64,000 nt of DNA from RFSX01 sp965230215 (GTDB taxonomy: Bacteria > Bacteroidota > Bacteroidia > Chitinophagales > Saprospiraceae): NCBI GenBank assembly GCA_965230215.1, contig CBDDKN010000001.1, forward strand, positions 868,001 through 932,000. The letters run 5' to 3'. The notes under the pieces are model-generated. The model was not told the origin of the DNA and searched no databases. It was given only the letters and a program-made list of their open reading frames with translations. Each line of letters opens with the position of its first letter. The first letter of the stretch is position 1. Below, in pieces: positions 29,648 to 38,592 of the stretch. Both the position numbers and the translations under genes were made by a program.

Positions 29648-29726
29648 CGTTTAATTTTTAGATTATTGAATTATAATCCAAAAGTCGCATACCCATAAAT
29701 TGTAAGCTTGATCATTTGCGCATATT

Positions 29727-29738
29727 GTTTGATCAAAC
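29727..29738. promoter_or_regulatory. 12-base palindrome upstream of the serine hydrolase
   Basis: GTTTGATCAAAC is a perfect palindrome in the 109-base gap between the AraC-type regulator gene and the hydrolase gene. A second TTGATCA-like sequence sits about 15 bases away. It could be an operator for the neighbouring AraC-type regulator or the end hairpin of that gene. Which is not decided by sequence. Confidence 0.35.
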
Positions 29739-29756
29739 ACGCAGAAATAAATATTA

Positions 29757-30770
29757 CTATCGCTGATGGCTTTGAAACTCTGAAGGTGACAAGCCTGTCC
29801 ACTTCTTGAAATTTCTTGAAAAAACCGATATGTCAGAGAATCCCGTTAGGAATGCAACATCAGTCACGTTATTATGTGATTTGGTCAGCTGTTTAATAGC
29901 AACTTCCTTTCTTACATCATTCAATATCTTTTGATAAGTGGTTCCCTCATTCTGCAAAGCAAGTTGAAGAGTTCTTATACTCATTGCCAACTCTTTCGCG
30001 ATTTCTTTAGATTTTGGTACATCGGCTTTTAATCTTTTCAATATCGTATTCCTAACCGCTCTTGTGGTCATATTAATACTATCGTGCTCATCCGCAATTT
30101 CCTTAAGTAGTTTCTCAAAATGTTCAAACATACCAGCGTCATAAGCAGTAATCGGCTTTTCCAAGTCTGCCTTCTTAAAAGTGATATAAGGATTATCACA
30201 AGAAAACTTAATGGTGGCTGGATCAAATATCTCATGATACCTATTGATGTTTGAAGGTTTCGGAAAGTTAAAGCCGAGTTCTAAAGGATGGATATCTTTT
30301 GAAGTACAGTTTTTAATCAAGGTTAGACAAGAAGTATAAATAAAATCAATAGTGTACCGGAATTCCTCTTGCCACTCTTCTTGCATAACCCCCCTGAAAG
30401 TTATCAAGTCATCTTCAATAAGAATTTCCTGAAGTACAATAGACAGAACCAATTCTTGATAGTTACAAAGCTTTGTCCATGCCTTAATTATTGAGGAGGA
30501 ATTCATCATCACATATCCAAGAACTCCCATTGTCTGAAAGCGTGCTCTTAGTCCACACTCTAGGCCAATATCATGTGAGCCAGTTTGATTTACAATTGCT
30601 TTCCATACATCCATCGTTTGTTCTACTGTAACCCTATTTTTAGGATCGGATAGCAATTCAGGAGAAATATTGGCTTCCTTAATAATCTCTTCGCGTTTGG
30701 CACCTTTTAATTCGGCAACAGCAATTCTTAATGCAACAATAGCAGCAGGAATATGTCTTACTCTTTTCAT
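29757..30770 (-). CDS. AraC-family transcriptional regulator
   Basis: A 337-residue regulator. The N-terminal region (about residues 20-210) fits the arabinose-binding-type sensor (LGYVMMNSSSIIKAWTKLCN). The C-terminal about 85 residues are a two-HTH AraC DNA-binding domain: SKEIAKELAMSIRTLQLAL, then VTDVAFLTGFSDISVFSRN with the usual FKKWTGLSPSEF ending. It lies just upstream of the serine hydrolase in the same direction, so that gene is a candidate target. Confidence 0.9.
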   Translation of the reverse strand: MKRVRHIPAAIVALRIAVAELKGAKREEIIKEANISPELLSDPKNRVTVEQTMDVWKAIVNQTGSHDIGLECGLRARFQTMGVLGYVMMNSSSIIKAWTKLCNYQELVLSIVLQEILIEDDLITFRGVMQEEWQEEFRYTIDFIYTSCLTLIKNCTSKDIHPLELGFNFPKPSNINRYHEIFDPATIKFSCDNPYITFKKADLEKPITAYDAGMFEHFEKLLKEIADEHDSINMTTRAVRNTILKRLKADVPKSKEIAKELAMSIRTLQLALQNEGTTYQKILNDVRKEVAIKQLTKSHNNVTDVAFLTGFSDISVFSRNFKKWTGLSPSEFQSHQR

Positions 30771-30814
30771 GAAAAATCGTTGAGAAGGTATTCTGATTTG
30801 GTATTATTCTAAGA

Positions 30815-30829
30815 TACCTTTCTAAGGTA
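30815..30829. promoter_or_regulatory. Inverted repeat upstream of the AraC-type regulator gene
   Basis: TACCTT and AAGGTA face each other with three bases between them, about 45 bases upstream of the regulator start. A related GGTATT lies closer to the gene. It could be an operator of the regulator itself. The evidence is position and symmetry only. Confidence 0.25.
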
Positions 30830-30894
30830 CTAAAATAACATAGCAAGGGCACTAAACTATTGCTCTGAGATATGATTTAGCATTATTTATAAAA

Positions 30895-31539
30895 CTAAAA
30901 GTATCCATTATAAATCAATATCATCACCGCCGTGTTATAGACACAATGGCAAATAATTGGATACCACAATTTACGCTTAAAGTATAGGAAAAGAGCCAAG
31001 TAAACCATACCCACCACGAAAGCATTGATAACACCTGAAGGACCCAGTTGGACATGATAAATACCAAACAAGATGGCTGTGATTATAAAACTTATTTGGG
31101 TCGCATACTTGCCGCGAATCATCTTTTCCAATCGCGTGAAGATGAAACCGTGAAATACTATTTCTTCATAGACACCTCCTATGAGACAACCCAGAATGAT
31201 CATTAAAGTTAATTGAAATAAACCGCCGCGAATGGTCTCATTTAATCCTGCATCATCATACTCTAATGAAACAATCATATCCAATACCGGATGAAAGATC
31301 AACTGCATGAAGGCCAATGTAAGCAAAGCCACAGCGCTGCCAACAAGAATGGCTCGTGGTTCAAATTTCTTGAGTTCGAAACCAATATCAGAAAAGTTCT
31401 CCTTCGAATATCTTAAAACGAGCCATGTAAAGAGTAATATAAAGATAGCGTATCCAAATCCTGGGATAATGCCAGCATAAGGTAATAGTACAATTACAGC
31501 AATTGTTATAATGTTGAGGAAGATCTTATTTAAGCTCAC
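30895..31539 (-). CDS. CPBP-family intramembrane metalloprotease
   Basis: A 214-residue multi-pass protein of the CPBP/ABI type. The metal and catalytic motif is EEIVFHG (Glu125, Glu126; the usual EExxxR has His in place of Arg), followed by FGIYHVQLGPSG with His162. Length and helix pattern are typical. It may cleave membrane or prenylated proteins; no partner is seen. The replaced Arg is a small deviation and activity is uncertain. Confidence 0.85.
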   Translation of the reverse strand: MSLNKIFLNIITIAVIVLLPYAGIIPGFGYAIFILLFTWLVLRYSKENFSDIGFELKKFEPRAILVGSAVALLTLAFMQLIFHPVLDMIVSLEYDDAGLNETIRGGLFQLTLMIILGCLIGGVYEEIVFHGFIFTRLEKMIRGKYATQISFIITAILFGIYHVQLGPSGVINAFVVGMVYLALFLYFKRKLWYPIICHCVYNTAVMILIYNGYF

Positions 31540-31633
31540 ATGTTAGATTAGATGCTTTAGATTTATACTGTAGAAAGTAAAAACGGTTAAAAAAATTCAA
31601 AGTCCAAGCTGATGGTTTACTAGATTACAATAA

Positions 31634-32134
31634 TCATGAATCTTTACCATTCAGGTTTTCAAACATTTCGAGAAACTTCGTTTTCCCGATCTTACCTACT
31701 GCATAGTCTAATACATTGCCTTCCGCATCTGTAAATATTGTTATTGGTGTTGTACCGATGTTGTATTGCTTTACCAGTTCTTGTGCATTGGGATCATCAA
31801 TATCGATCAATACGGGAATTATGTCGGAATTGACGGCCTGCATAACTTCCTTGTCTGCAAAAACTTCACGCTTCATGATGCGGCATGGCACACACCAATC
31901 ACCAGTAAAAAATAGCATCATGTTTTTGTCCGCTTCACTGGCCTTCTTCTTTGCAGCGACAATATTCTCCACCCAAATCACATCATTTGATGGCACATAA
32001 AATGAATACCATGCATAGGCAAGAGATAATACAAGAAATGTCAGCCAGAATGCTTGCCAAAGTGGATGCGATTTCTTCTTGGTATTCTTAGTATTGGTAT
32101 TAGAATCTGGAGTGATATTATCTGTTGTATTCAT
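31634..32134 (-). CDS. Membrane-anchored thioredoxin-like protein
   Basis: A 166-residue protein with one N-terminal membrane helix (HPLWQAFWLTFLVLSLAYAW) and a thioredoxin domain. The active site is GDWCVPCRIMKREVF (CVPC), and the cis-Pro loop is IGTTPITIF. It should carry out thiol-disulfide exchange outside the inner membrane. It lies 15 bases downstream of the old-yellow-enzyme gene and may be co-transcribed. Confidence 0.85.
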   Translation of the reverse strand: MNTTDNITPDSNTNTKNTKKKSHPLWQAFWLTFLVLSLAYAWYSFYVPSNDVIWVENIVAAKKKASEADKNMMLFFTGDWCVPCRIMKREVFADKEVMQAVNSDIIPVLIDIDDPNAQELVKQYNIGTTPITIFTDAEGNVLDYAVGKIGKTKFLEMFENLNGKDS

Positions 32135-32148
32135 GTATTGTGTTGTAA

Positions 32149-33231
32149 TTAATCAGATAGCACAAAGTTAGGCCAGTTACTCATGTAATTTATAAAGTTT
32201 CGACCTAAACCCTCATTTCGAAGATAATCTTTGCTTACAGGAACTTGCGTTGCTTTGAAAGCAGGATCCTTCATCACCCTTTCTGGAAAGTCATGATGAA
32301 GTATGGCTGATCGACCAATGGTAACGAAGTCTACCCCACTATAAAGAACATGCTTCACATCTTCGCCATTTCTGACATTACCAGCCACGGTCAATTTCAC
32401 ATTCTTCAAGTCAAGATCGGTAAAGTAGCTGAGTAATGATCGACCTTTGAATTGTTCCTCTTCAGGCTCTTTGTAAACATCCCAAAGTGAGATATCCAAA
32501 AAATCAATTTGCGTTTCATTGATCAAGCGTTCACATACTTCTCTTATTTCTTCAAGCTTCATTCCGAAACGCTCCGGTGAAAGTCTTACGCCAAGCAGAA
32601 AGTCCTTACCGCAGGTTTCTCGAATCTCATTGACGATTTCAAATAAGAGCCTGGCTCGATTCTCCAGGCTTCCTCCATAGCTATCGGTCCTTCTGTTGAT
32701 TGTAGAACTGAGAAACTGTGTTAGGATATAACCATGAGCACCATGCACCTCCACCCCATCATAGCCACTCTCTTGTGCTCTTAATGCCGCTCTCACAAAA
32801 TCTGCCTTCAGCTCGTGTATTTCATCCAATGTCAGCGCACGGGCACCATGCTTCTTACTATCGGATGGACAGACAGGTTGTTCCCCGATCAGCTCAGCTG
32901 GTGATCGCATACCTGCATGATGCAATTGGACTACTGCAAGACTACCAAAAGAATTAATTTTTTGACTTAGTCTCTTGTGGCCCTCTATATGTATATCTGA
33001 ATAAATACCCAGTTGCCCTGAAAATCCCTTTCCACATGCCTGAACGTGAGAGGCACAGGTCATTACCAAAGCAAACTGTCCTTTGGCGCGCATCGTCAAC
33101 CAATTGTATTCATCTTCTGACAGCCTACCATCCTCATGGCTTTGTGTATTGGTGAGCGGAGCCAGCATAAACCTGTTCTTCATCGAGTGTCCACAAGAAA
33201 ATTGAACAGGGGTTTTCAGGATATCTTGCAT
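32149..33231 (-). CDS. NADH:flavin oxidoreductase (old yellow enzyme family)
   Basis: A 360-residue FMN-dependent TIM-barrel ene-reductase. Family features are FMLAPLTNTQSHEDG, GYDGVEVHGAHGYILTQFLS with the ligand-binding His pair HGAH, and NRRTDSYGGSLENRARL. The end includes NVRNGEDVKHVLYSGVDFVT, the phosphate-binding region. It probably reduces activated double bonds using NAD(P)H. The gene sits 19 bases downstream of the VOC lipoprotein. Confidence 0.92.
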   Translation of the reverse strand: MQDILKTPVQFSCGHSMKNRFMLAPLTNTQSHEDGRLSEDEYNWLTMRAKGQFALVMTCASHVQACGKGFSGQLGIYSDIHIEGHKRLSQKINSFGSLAVVQLHHAGMRSPAELIGEQPVCPSDSKKHGARALTLDEIHELKADFVRAALRAQESGYDGVEVHGAHGYILTQFLSSTINRRTDSYGGSLENRARLLFEIVNEIRETCGKDFLLGVRLSPERFGMKLEEIREVCERLINETQIDFLDISLWDVYKEPEEEQFKGRSLLSYFTDLDLKNVKLTVAGNVRNGEDVKHVLYSGVDFVTIGRSAILHHDFPERVMKDPAFKATQVPVSKDYLRNEGLGRNFINYMSNWPNFVLSD

Positions 33232-33249
33232 TCTTTATTATAATGAGTT

Positions 33250-33798
33250 CTATTGTAAATTCAGCTGCCATGACACACCAAAGCGGTCTTGAACGAAACC
33301 AAACTTTGTACCCCAGCCATAATTGTCCAATGGCATCATCACCTGCCCCCCTTCCGATAGTTTGGAATAGAGCATCTGAATTTGTTCCTCAGAAGTGCAT
33401 TCCACAAAATTGGAAACAGCAGGTGTAAAACCCCATTCATGAATGGGTGGGCTATCGCTGCATGCGAATAAACTGCCGTTCAGTACAAATTTGGCATACA
33501 TGATCGTACCTTCTTTACCGGGACCATCCTTACCATGCTTCTGTACTTCCAACACTTCTGAATTGTCAAACAGGCTGACATAGAAGTTCATGGCCTCCTC
33601 AGCGTTATATTCCTGGAATGTGAAAAATGTGGAAATCTGTTCATATTCAGCTTGCGGCAATGGCGCCTTCATCTTATTTGAATTTGGCATCTCCGCAAAC
33701 AACACATCAGTTGTGTTTCCTTGGCTGTCATTAAGCTTTGAATCCGTACAACTGATTACGATGAAGCTTAGAAATAGTATTGATGTTATTGTTCTCAT
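33250..33798 (-). CDS. VOC-fold (PhnB-like) lipoprotein
   Basis: A 182-residue protein with lipobox FLSFIVISC (Cys about residue 17) and a glyoxalase/VOC domain of the PhnB or 3-demethylubiquinone methyltransferase-related type: YEQISTFFTFQEYNAEEAMN, then GPGKEGTIMYAKFVLNGSLF and FGFVQDRFGVSWQLNL. The export of a VOC domain is unusual but seen in Bacteroidota. Substrate unknown. Confidence 0.82.
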   Translation of the reverse strand: MRTITSILFLSFIVISCTDSKLNDSQGNTTDVLFAEMPNSNKMKAPLPQAEYEQISTFFTFQEYNAEEAMNFYVSLFDNSEVLEVQKHGKDGPGKEGTIMYAKFVLNGSLFACSDSPPIHEWGFTPAVSNFVECTSEEQIQMLYSKLSEGGQVMMPLDNYGWGTKFGFVQDRFGVSWQLNLQ

Positions 33799-33854
33799 GA
33801 TATGTGTTTTTGTTATTGCTCTTAAGGTAAGACATATTGGGTGGTATTATTCAA

Positions 33855-34421
33855 TTATTTTCGATTAAGGTTTTTACGCATCACATAGTAATTGTCGTGC
33901 TCGCCAATTATCTCAAAGCCATTTTTTCTATATAGATCCACATGCCCATTGAAATTCTTAGTGGTAGATTCTCCTTTTCTCGGATAGGATTCTAGATAAT
34001 CATAGTCCCTATTAGAATAATCTGAAATTACCCTTGCCAAAAGTTGGTGAGATATACCTTGTCTTCGATAATCCGGATGTATCAAAAAACAAACTACAGA
34101 ACATACTTTATCTTCTGGGTTGAGATCCAAGTCATAATCCCGCAACAAGCGTTGGTAATTGATTCTATTGTTGGCATTGCACCAACCAATCGCCTTGTCA
34201 CCATCATACACCAAATATCCCTGTAGTTCACCCTCCTCGATACGGTCAATAATCATCTGACGACTCATCGCATGCGTACAGGTCTCTACATCTCCTAGAA
34301 AATGATAGTCATTACAATAACATTTAGACCACTCAGGGTTTTCCTTATGGACCATGTTATCAAATAGAGACAAATAGTCACTCTTTAATTCTTTACTTAA
34401 GGCTTTGATTTCAAGACTCAT
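33855..34421 (-). CDS. GNAT-family N-acetyltransferase
   Basis: A 188-residue protein with VVCFLIHPDYRRQGISHQLL as the acetyl-CoA-binding motif and a YRKNGFEIIGEHDNYYVMRK ending. The early CYCNDYHF segment with two Cys is typical of a GNAT subgroup common in this phylum. Substrate is unknown. Confidence 0.85.
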   Translation of the reverse strand: MSLEIKALSKELKSDYLSLFDNMVHKENPEWSKCYCNDYHFLGDVETCTHAMSRQMIIDRIEEGELQGYLVYDGDKAIGWCNANNRINYQRLLRDYDLDLNPEDKVCSVVCFLIHPDYRRQGISHQLLARVISDYSNRDYDYLESYPRKGESTTKNFNGHVDLYRKNGFEIIGEHDNYYVMRKNLNRK

Positions 34422-34454
34422 TTAAATAGGATTTATATAAATGACTGTGTATTA

Positions 34455-35156
34455 TCATGAATAGTTCGTGAGTGCATTTACGATATTAATCCACCACTCC
34501 CAATCATTGGAAAAATACATTAGTCCCTGTTGTAAAATCATAAATACAAGGAATGGCAGGTAAGTAAGCCTCACTTCTTTGGCTTTATATTCCTTAGCTA
34601 TCAAAATCATCAAGACCAGTTCAACCAACACATAAGAATAAGTCAAACCCATGTTGAAAGTTGAGGCTATCGGTATCACAAAAATAAAAAGCCTTGTAAG
34701 AGCGGGTATTAATGGACCAAAAATGGTAGTCACCATGTATCTGGAATGGAGTTGCAGATTTCTCCTGTGGTAAATAGCCAAACAATATACTATGGCAAAG
34801 CCCATTAGCGTACAAGCATCTATGAATGCCAGTTTGTAAACGGTATTGGGTGGATATACTTCCTGATTCGTTATCATAAGAAGCATCATCTTCAGCCCTG
34901 CCAGGATTATTACAGGAACCAGTATTACTGAACTCCATCCCAATATTCTATGCATTCTTAGAGCGCCTTTCTTATACAAATAAGGCTGAACAACCAATAG
35001 GATCATCCACAATGTTGCACTGACACCATGGACATGATATGGAAATGGAAAATCACTTAGACTTCTGAAGTATGTTTTGCTAAACCCTACAAGGACAACA
35101 ACAACACCTAATGCTAAATAGGCATATGCGTTTTTATAGAATTTATTACTCTTCAT
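34455..35156 (-). CDS. Multi-pass membrane protein with histidine-rich motifs
   Basis: A 233-residue protein with about seven membrane helices. HVHGVSATLWMILLVVQPYL and LRMHRILGWSSVILVPVI are like heme- or quinone-binding membrane proteins (DUF2306-type), with further histidines in YHRRNLQLHSRYM. It may be a small membrane electron carrier. No biochemical role is known to me. Confidence 0.65.
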   Translation of the reverse strand: MKSNKFYKNAYAYLALGVVVVLVGFSKTYFRSLSDFPFPYHVHGVSATLWMILLVVQPYLYKKGALRMHRILGWSSVILVPVIILAGLKMMLLMITNQEVYPPNTVYKLAFIDACTLMGFAIVYCLAIYHRRNLQLHSRYMVTTIFGPLIPALTRLFIFVIPIASTFNMGLTYSYVLVELVLMILIAKEYKAKEVRLTYLPFLVFMILQQGLMYFSNDWEWWINIVNALTNYS

Positions 35157-35286
35157 TGTAAACAGAACTTGGATTATAAGTCTTAAGAAATATGTAATAC
35201 ATTTCTTTTGCCAAACTTAATATAAGGATTTTATCTTATAGAGAATTGAACCTTACCCATACATGTGATATCATGGCATCGGCTTG

Positions 35287-36273
35287 TTATTTCTCAGACT
35301 CTATAAAACCTGGATTGTCAATATGAAAATGTACAAAGGACGTAACTCTCTTATCATTACACTCCCCTGCACTCCAATTTAATGTCTTCAATATCTTTTC
35401 AACATCAGCTTTCTGCTTGTCTGTAATTTTAAAATATCCGGTTTCCCTCATGACGCTATAAGCTGCGGGGATCGAGTCAAGGGTGTTTAAGTGATTATAC
35501 ATTTCATTCTGCCAGCTATCAAAATATGTGAATTCACTATCCTGATTGATAACGATATAGCCATAGAGTTTTTTGATGTTCTGTTCTTTGATATAGTCTA
35601 TTAATACACTTTCAAGCTCAGCTGAGATGTCCTCATTATCATTTAGCCTAACTGTTTTGTCTAATCCTTCAGGTGCGATGGCGCTAATCTTTTTCCGGGT
35701 CTTTTCATCCACACCGATCTCTTCAGCTTCACAGCTCGGGGGAATAAAATTATCTGAAACGGAAATGAAGTCATTTAACAGGCTGTCCAAACGCCTGAAG
35801 TGGCATGTATCATTCTGATTGATTACCCTTATTGTAAATGCATCCGTCGGAGCTATGCGTTTGTTTCTATAAATCCTTCCAATCAAGGGGTAATGCCTAA
35901 GTGCAGTTATCTCAACATAAGACTCAATCCACTCAATACCATATGAATCATGTTTTTCACTGACAAATTTTATTTCACCTATATCGTTTATGTTGGCAAA
36001 ATAGACATTAAGTGATGGCCTGGAGTCTCTTGGGTCAGAAGAGTTCAGCAGACTATCTACCGCAAAAATTTTGACTATTAGCGTATCGTCAACAATTGAT
36101 ATATCATAGCTGCGTGATCGTGCTAAATAGCTGAAATTCGGATCAGAGTTGTCTTTGACGACCTCTATACTATCACAAATGGTTTTGAGTGCGTTGTTAA
36201 TCTGGGCATCAAGCAATACTGGATTAAGTGCTGTTAATAGAAACAACAGACTGGAAAAAAAGAGTCGGTTCAT
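35287..36273 (-). CDS. Secreted hypothetical protein
   Basis: A 328-residue protein with a signal peptide (MNRLFFSSLLFLLTALNPVLL). The mature part is beta-rich, with several Asp/Asn-rich turns, and ends with CNDKRVTSFVHFHIDNPGF. It has one Cys pair around CHFRRLDSLLNDF and CEAEEIG. No family is recognised. It stands apart from neighbouring genes; just upstream of its start lies a dispersed repeat (36.33 kb). Confidence 0.65.
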   Translation of the reverse strand: MNRLFFSSLLFLLTALNPVLLDAQINNALKTICDSIEVVKDNSDPNFSYLARSRSYDISIVDDTLIVKIFAVDSLLNSSDPRDSRPSLNVYFANINDIGEIKFVSEKHDSYGIEWIESYVEITALRHYPLIGRIYRNKRIAPTDAFTIRVINQNDTCHFRRLDSLLNDFISVSDNFIPPSCEAEEIGVDEKTRKKISAIAPEGLDKTVRLNDNEDISAELESVLIDYIKEQNIKKLYGYIVINQDSEFTYFDSWQNEMYNHLNTLDSIPAAYSVMRETGYFKITDKQKADVEKILKTLNWSAGECNDKRVTSFVHFHIDNPGFIESEK

Positions 36274-36331
36274 CTAATGAATTTTGTAATGAAGTAGGTT
36301 CAATATTTTAAGAAAGCCCTCAACTAATTAA

Positions 36332-36407
36332 GCAATGTGACATCCGCTTGGTTCTCAAGTTATAACATTTATTAATACTACGGTGGCACTTGCATTGTTG
36401 CATCATG
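36332..36407. repeat. Dispersed intergenic fold-back repeat, copy near 36.3 kb
   Basis: The copy contains GACATCCGCTTG, then TCAAGTTATAAC and an AT-rich run, and ends with GGTGGCACTTGCATTG followed by GTTGCATC. The outer parts can pair (CAATG with CATTG; TGACATCC with GGTGGCA, bulges included). It shares its middle with the sites of the 53-64 kb array. A matching AAC end for the following gene was not found, so membership in a cassette array is not shown. Confidence 0.5.
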
Positions 36408-36430
36408 TTTGAATTCTATACTGCATGCAA
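36397..36430 (-). terminator. Hairpin just past a stop codon
   Basis: GTTGCAT (36397-36403) and ATGCAAC (36424-36430) form a 7-base stem with a 20-base loop, seven bases beyond the stop at 36438. No strong T run follows, so terminator activity is weakly supported. The same GTTGCAT also begins the right side of the adjacent fold-back repeat. Confidence 0.3.
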
Positions 36431-36437
36431 CAGATAC

Positions 36438-36800
36438 TTATTTTTCAATATATCCAATCTCAACAAACTTATTGTAAGCCCTTACAGTCAATGCATTTAT
36501 CTCCTTGAGGTGCTCTTCGGATATTTCCTTCTTGAAATTAAAACAAGACTTACCCTGCATCCTTTTTTTAAGGCTATCAGAAATATCATCCAAAAGTTCA
36601 GGATTGGTATACACAGGAAATAGGTGGTAGGCCAGGTAGCTTTTCCTAATTTGAACCGCACCAAAGAACATTGCCTTGTTCTTAATTTCCTTATTGGTAT
36701 TGAGGTAATAATAGTCCGAAGTATCTTTCTTAATCTCTAATCCTTTTTCAAATTGAAACAATACTTTCTTTAGTGTTTCGAAGTTTAATTGTGCATGCAT
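36438..36800 (-). CDS. Conserved small protein (YdhG/DUF1801-like)
   Basis: A 120-residue cytosolic protein with the segments NKAMFFGAVQIRKSYLAYHL and LKKRMQGKSCFNFKKEISEE. This matches a small family common in Bacteroidota, with one conserved Cys in KSCFNFK. I do not know the function. The start is at the first ATG; no overlap with neighbours. Confidence 0.7.
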   Translation of the reverse strand: MHAQLNFETLKKVLFQFEKGLEIKKDTSDYYYLNTNKEIKNKAMFFGAVQIRKSYLAYHLFPVYTNPELLDDISDSLKKRMQGKSCFNFKKEISEEHLKEINALTVRAYNKFVEIGYIEK

Positions 36801-36845
36801 TGGTTATGGTTTTGTTCTATTGTATGATTTTAACAACCGCACTAA

Positions 36846-37334
36846 TCATTTATGCTTAAGAAAATTAAGTAGTCTTGTAAAAATGTTTGTTGATTTAGGT
36901 TTATCATTTTCCGGGAACCACCAGTCCTTAAAAACATAGCTATACTCCTTTCCCCTATCATCTACTATTCTAGAGGTACAGATGAATGGGTTTTCGATAT
37001 AGTCGTTAGCAAAGGGACAAATCCTACTTGTACTGAGATCAAACTCTATCGCTATATCAGCTTTTTGAATAAACGTAATATCTGAATTAGAATCAGTCAA
37101 TAGTTCCGGCAACCAATTGCTATACTTTCTCAAAGCATTGTTTATCACAGGTGTCAATAATTCCTTTGGATATGCAGTGTCGGTAATCAAGTCGATTTCG
37201 ATTCGAGAGATATTGGTTTCTCGCATCTTACTCTGGATATGTCCAAGTATATAGTCGCCGAAGTCATAATTCATAGTACTAATGAAAGAATGCCCAAGGT
37301 TATGTGCTACTGATTTTAGAGTCTTATATCTCAC
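36846..37334 (-). CDS. Hypothetical protein
   Basis: A 162-residue cytosolic protein with mixed helices and strands (MRYKTLKSVAHNLGHSFIST, then RIEIDLITDTAYPKELLTP). The FAEYDI-like acidic centre gives no clear family. Its stop is 45 bases after the start region of the preceding small gene, so it may belong to the same transcript as 36438-36800. Confidence 0.6.
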   Translation of the reverse strand: MRYKTLKSVAHNLGHSFISTMNYDFGDYILGHIQSKMRETNISRIEIDLITDTAYPKELLTPVINNALRKYSNWLPELLTDSNSDITFIQKADIAIEFDLSTSRICPFANDYIENPFICTSRIVDDRGKEYSYVFKDWWFPENDKPKSTNIFTRLLNFLKHK

Positions 37335-37351
37335 TTCTTGTTAATATGCGT

Positions 37352-37822
37352 TTATTCTAAGCTATTTAGAGTGACCTTCTTCAGTTTACGTTTGCGATAC
37401 TTAAGTTTTTTATGATCTCTCTCGAAGCGCTTTATTGTTTTGCGTCCTTTATAATCTTCATTATCACAAATACCAAGAAGGACCAACTCCAATAAATTAC
37501 TTGAGTGGTGATTAATTTTGAATATGGCAGTTTCATTATCCAAGAATCTGGTATCTCCAAGTTCGATTGGTCTTTTGGCTGCGAAAGTGTTATTCATATC
37601 TGCTCCTGTTTCAACTATCAGATAGTGCTCAAGTATACAGTACTGCCCCACTCCTTCTATGGGATATATGAGTCCGCCATTGCTCATAATAGATAGTGAA
37701 ACTGAATCATTATAAAAAATCAAGGTATCGCGATCATCTAGATAAGTATGACCATCCAATGCTTGGCCAATGGAAGCCATCATCGGAAGTAATAATATCA
37801 AGATGAGTAAGTATTTCGTCAT
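37352..37822 (-). CDS. Secreted hypothetical protein
   Basis: A 156-residue protein with a signal peptide (MTKYLLILILLLPMMASIGQ), a short beta-rich middle, and a very basic C-terminus (RFERDHKKLKYRKRKLKKV). The basic tail may bind nucleic acid or an acidic surface. It lies 17 bases upstream of the 36846-37334 gene. No family is recognised. Confidence 0.6.
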   Translation of the reverse strand: MTKYLLILILLLPMMASIGQALDGHTYLDDRDTLIFYNDSVSLSIMSNGGLIYPIEGVGQYCILEHYLIVETGADMNNTFAAKRPIELGDTRFLDNETAIFKINHHSSNLLELVLLGICDNEDYKGRKTIKRFERDHKKLKYRKRKLKKVTLNSLE

Positions 37823-37898
37823 TGATTAATTAATGTGCAGGTTATTTAGTTTGTTTATTACATGGGATTCAGTCAAGTTCAAAAATAGAAACTGCTCC

Positions 37899-38444
37899 TC
37901 ACACGCGCTCTAGTTTTACGTAAGGCTTAGCAGGCAAAACAATCTCGATCTCGTCTCCGACTTTAATCTCTCCACTGTCCAGAACTATTCCCATTATCCC
38001 TGCCTTCCTTACTAAATTACCTTCCTTATCTTTATCAAGCACGGCCTTCATCAATCCCTTTTGTAATGAATCAAGTTGGCTGCAAGGGTTTCTCAAGCCT
38101 GTCACTTCAACTGCTGCTGTGTTACCTATTTTTAAAACTGTGCCTTTAGGTAAGGCTAATATGTCAATACCTAATGTCGTTATATTCTCCCCTATCTCTC
38201 CTTCTCCAATAGTGAATCCTTTTCCCTCCAACTCATCAAATAATTCAGAGTGAATAAGGTGTACTTGTCTTAAATTGACTTGACTTGGGTCCTTGGCTAC
38301 CCGAGAGCGGTGTTTAACTGTGCGGCCTGCATGTGCATCGCCTTCCACACCTATACCTTTAATCAAATTAATCTTGTCACAATTGATTTTACTGAAGCTA
38401 TGTTCTGCACTCTTGCTTACTGATTTTACAATTCCTTTCTTCAT
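37899..38444 (-). CDS. MOSC-domain protein
   Basis: A 181-residue MOSC-domain protein, a fold that binds sulfur or molybdenum cofactor sulfide. Features are GIGVEGDAHAG, IGENITTLGI, and the conserved Cys in VTGLRNPCSQLD. The domain spans almost the whole protein. Such stand-alone MOSC proteins handle activated sulfur; no partner gene is present here. Confidence 0.9.
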   Translation of the reverse strand: MKKGIVKSVSKSAEHSFSKINCDKINLIKGIGVEGDAHAGRTVKHRSRVAKDPSQVNLRQVHLIHSELFDELEGKGFTIGEGEIGENITTLGIDILALPKGTVLKIGNTAAVEVTGLRNPCSQLDSLQKGLMKAVLDKDKEGNLVRKAGIMGIVLDSGEIKVGDEIEIVLPAKPYVKLERV

Positions 38445-38478
38445 TTATGATTGTCCAGTTTTAGGATATAGTGGAAAC

Positions 38479-38538
38479 GTCAGGTTTTAAAAAGCGACAT
38501 CCGCTTGACCTTAAAGTTATGACTTTTGATTATAACAT
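38479..38538. repeat. Dispersed intergenic repeat, copy near 38.5 kb
   Basis: It carries GACATCCGCTTGACC, TTAAAGTTATGACTTTTGATTATAA, the same core as the 36.3 and 39.5 kb copies and the 53-64 kb sites. It lies between the MOSC gene start and the end of the next gene. AAGCG-acatc-CGCTT inside it is a small hairpin with T residues on the minus-strand side. Confidence 0.5.
38492..38506 (-). terminator. Probable intrinsic terminator within the repeat
   Basis: On the minus strand AAGCG and CGCTT pair with a 5-base loop and are followed by TTTAAAA-type residues. It is about 90 bases past the stop of the 38593-39405 gene and ahead of the MOSC gene. The stem is short, so strength is uncertain. Confidence 0.4.
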
Positions 38539-38592
38539 ATAAAAGCTTGTGCATACGGAGATGGGACTCTTCTTCATTAATACGATTTCTAT

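Noticed and set aside
36397..36430. GTTGCAT/ATGCAAC pair as a 34-base cassette
   Set aside because: It encloses nothing and sits directly past a stop; a hairpin or terminator is simpler.
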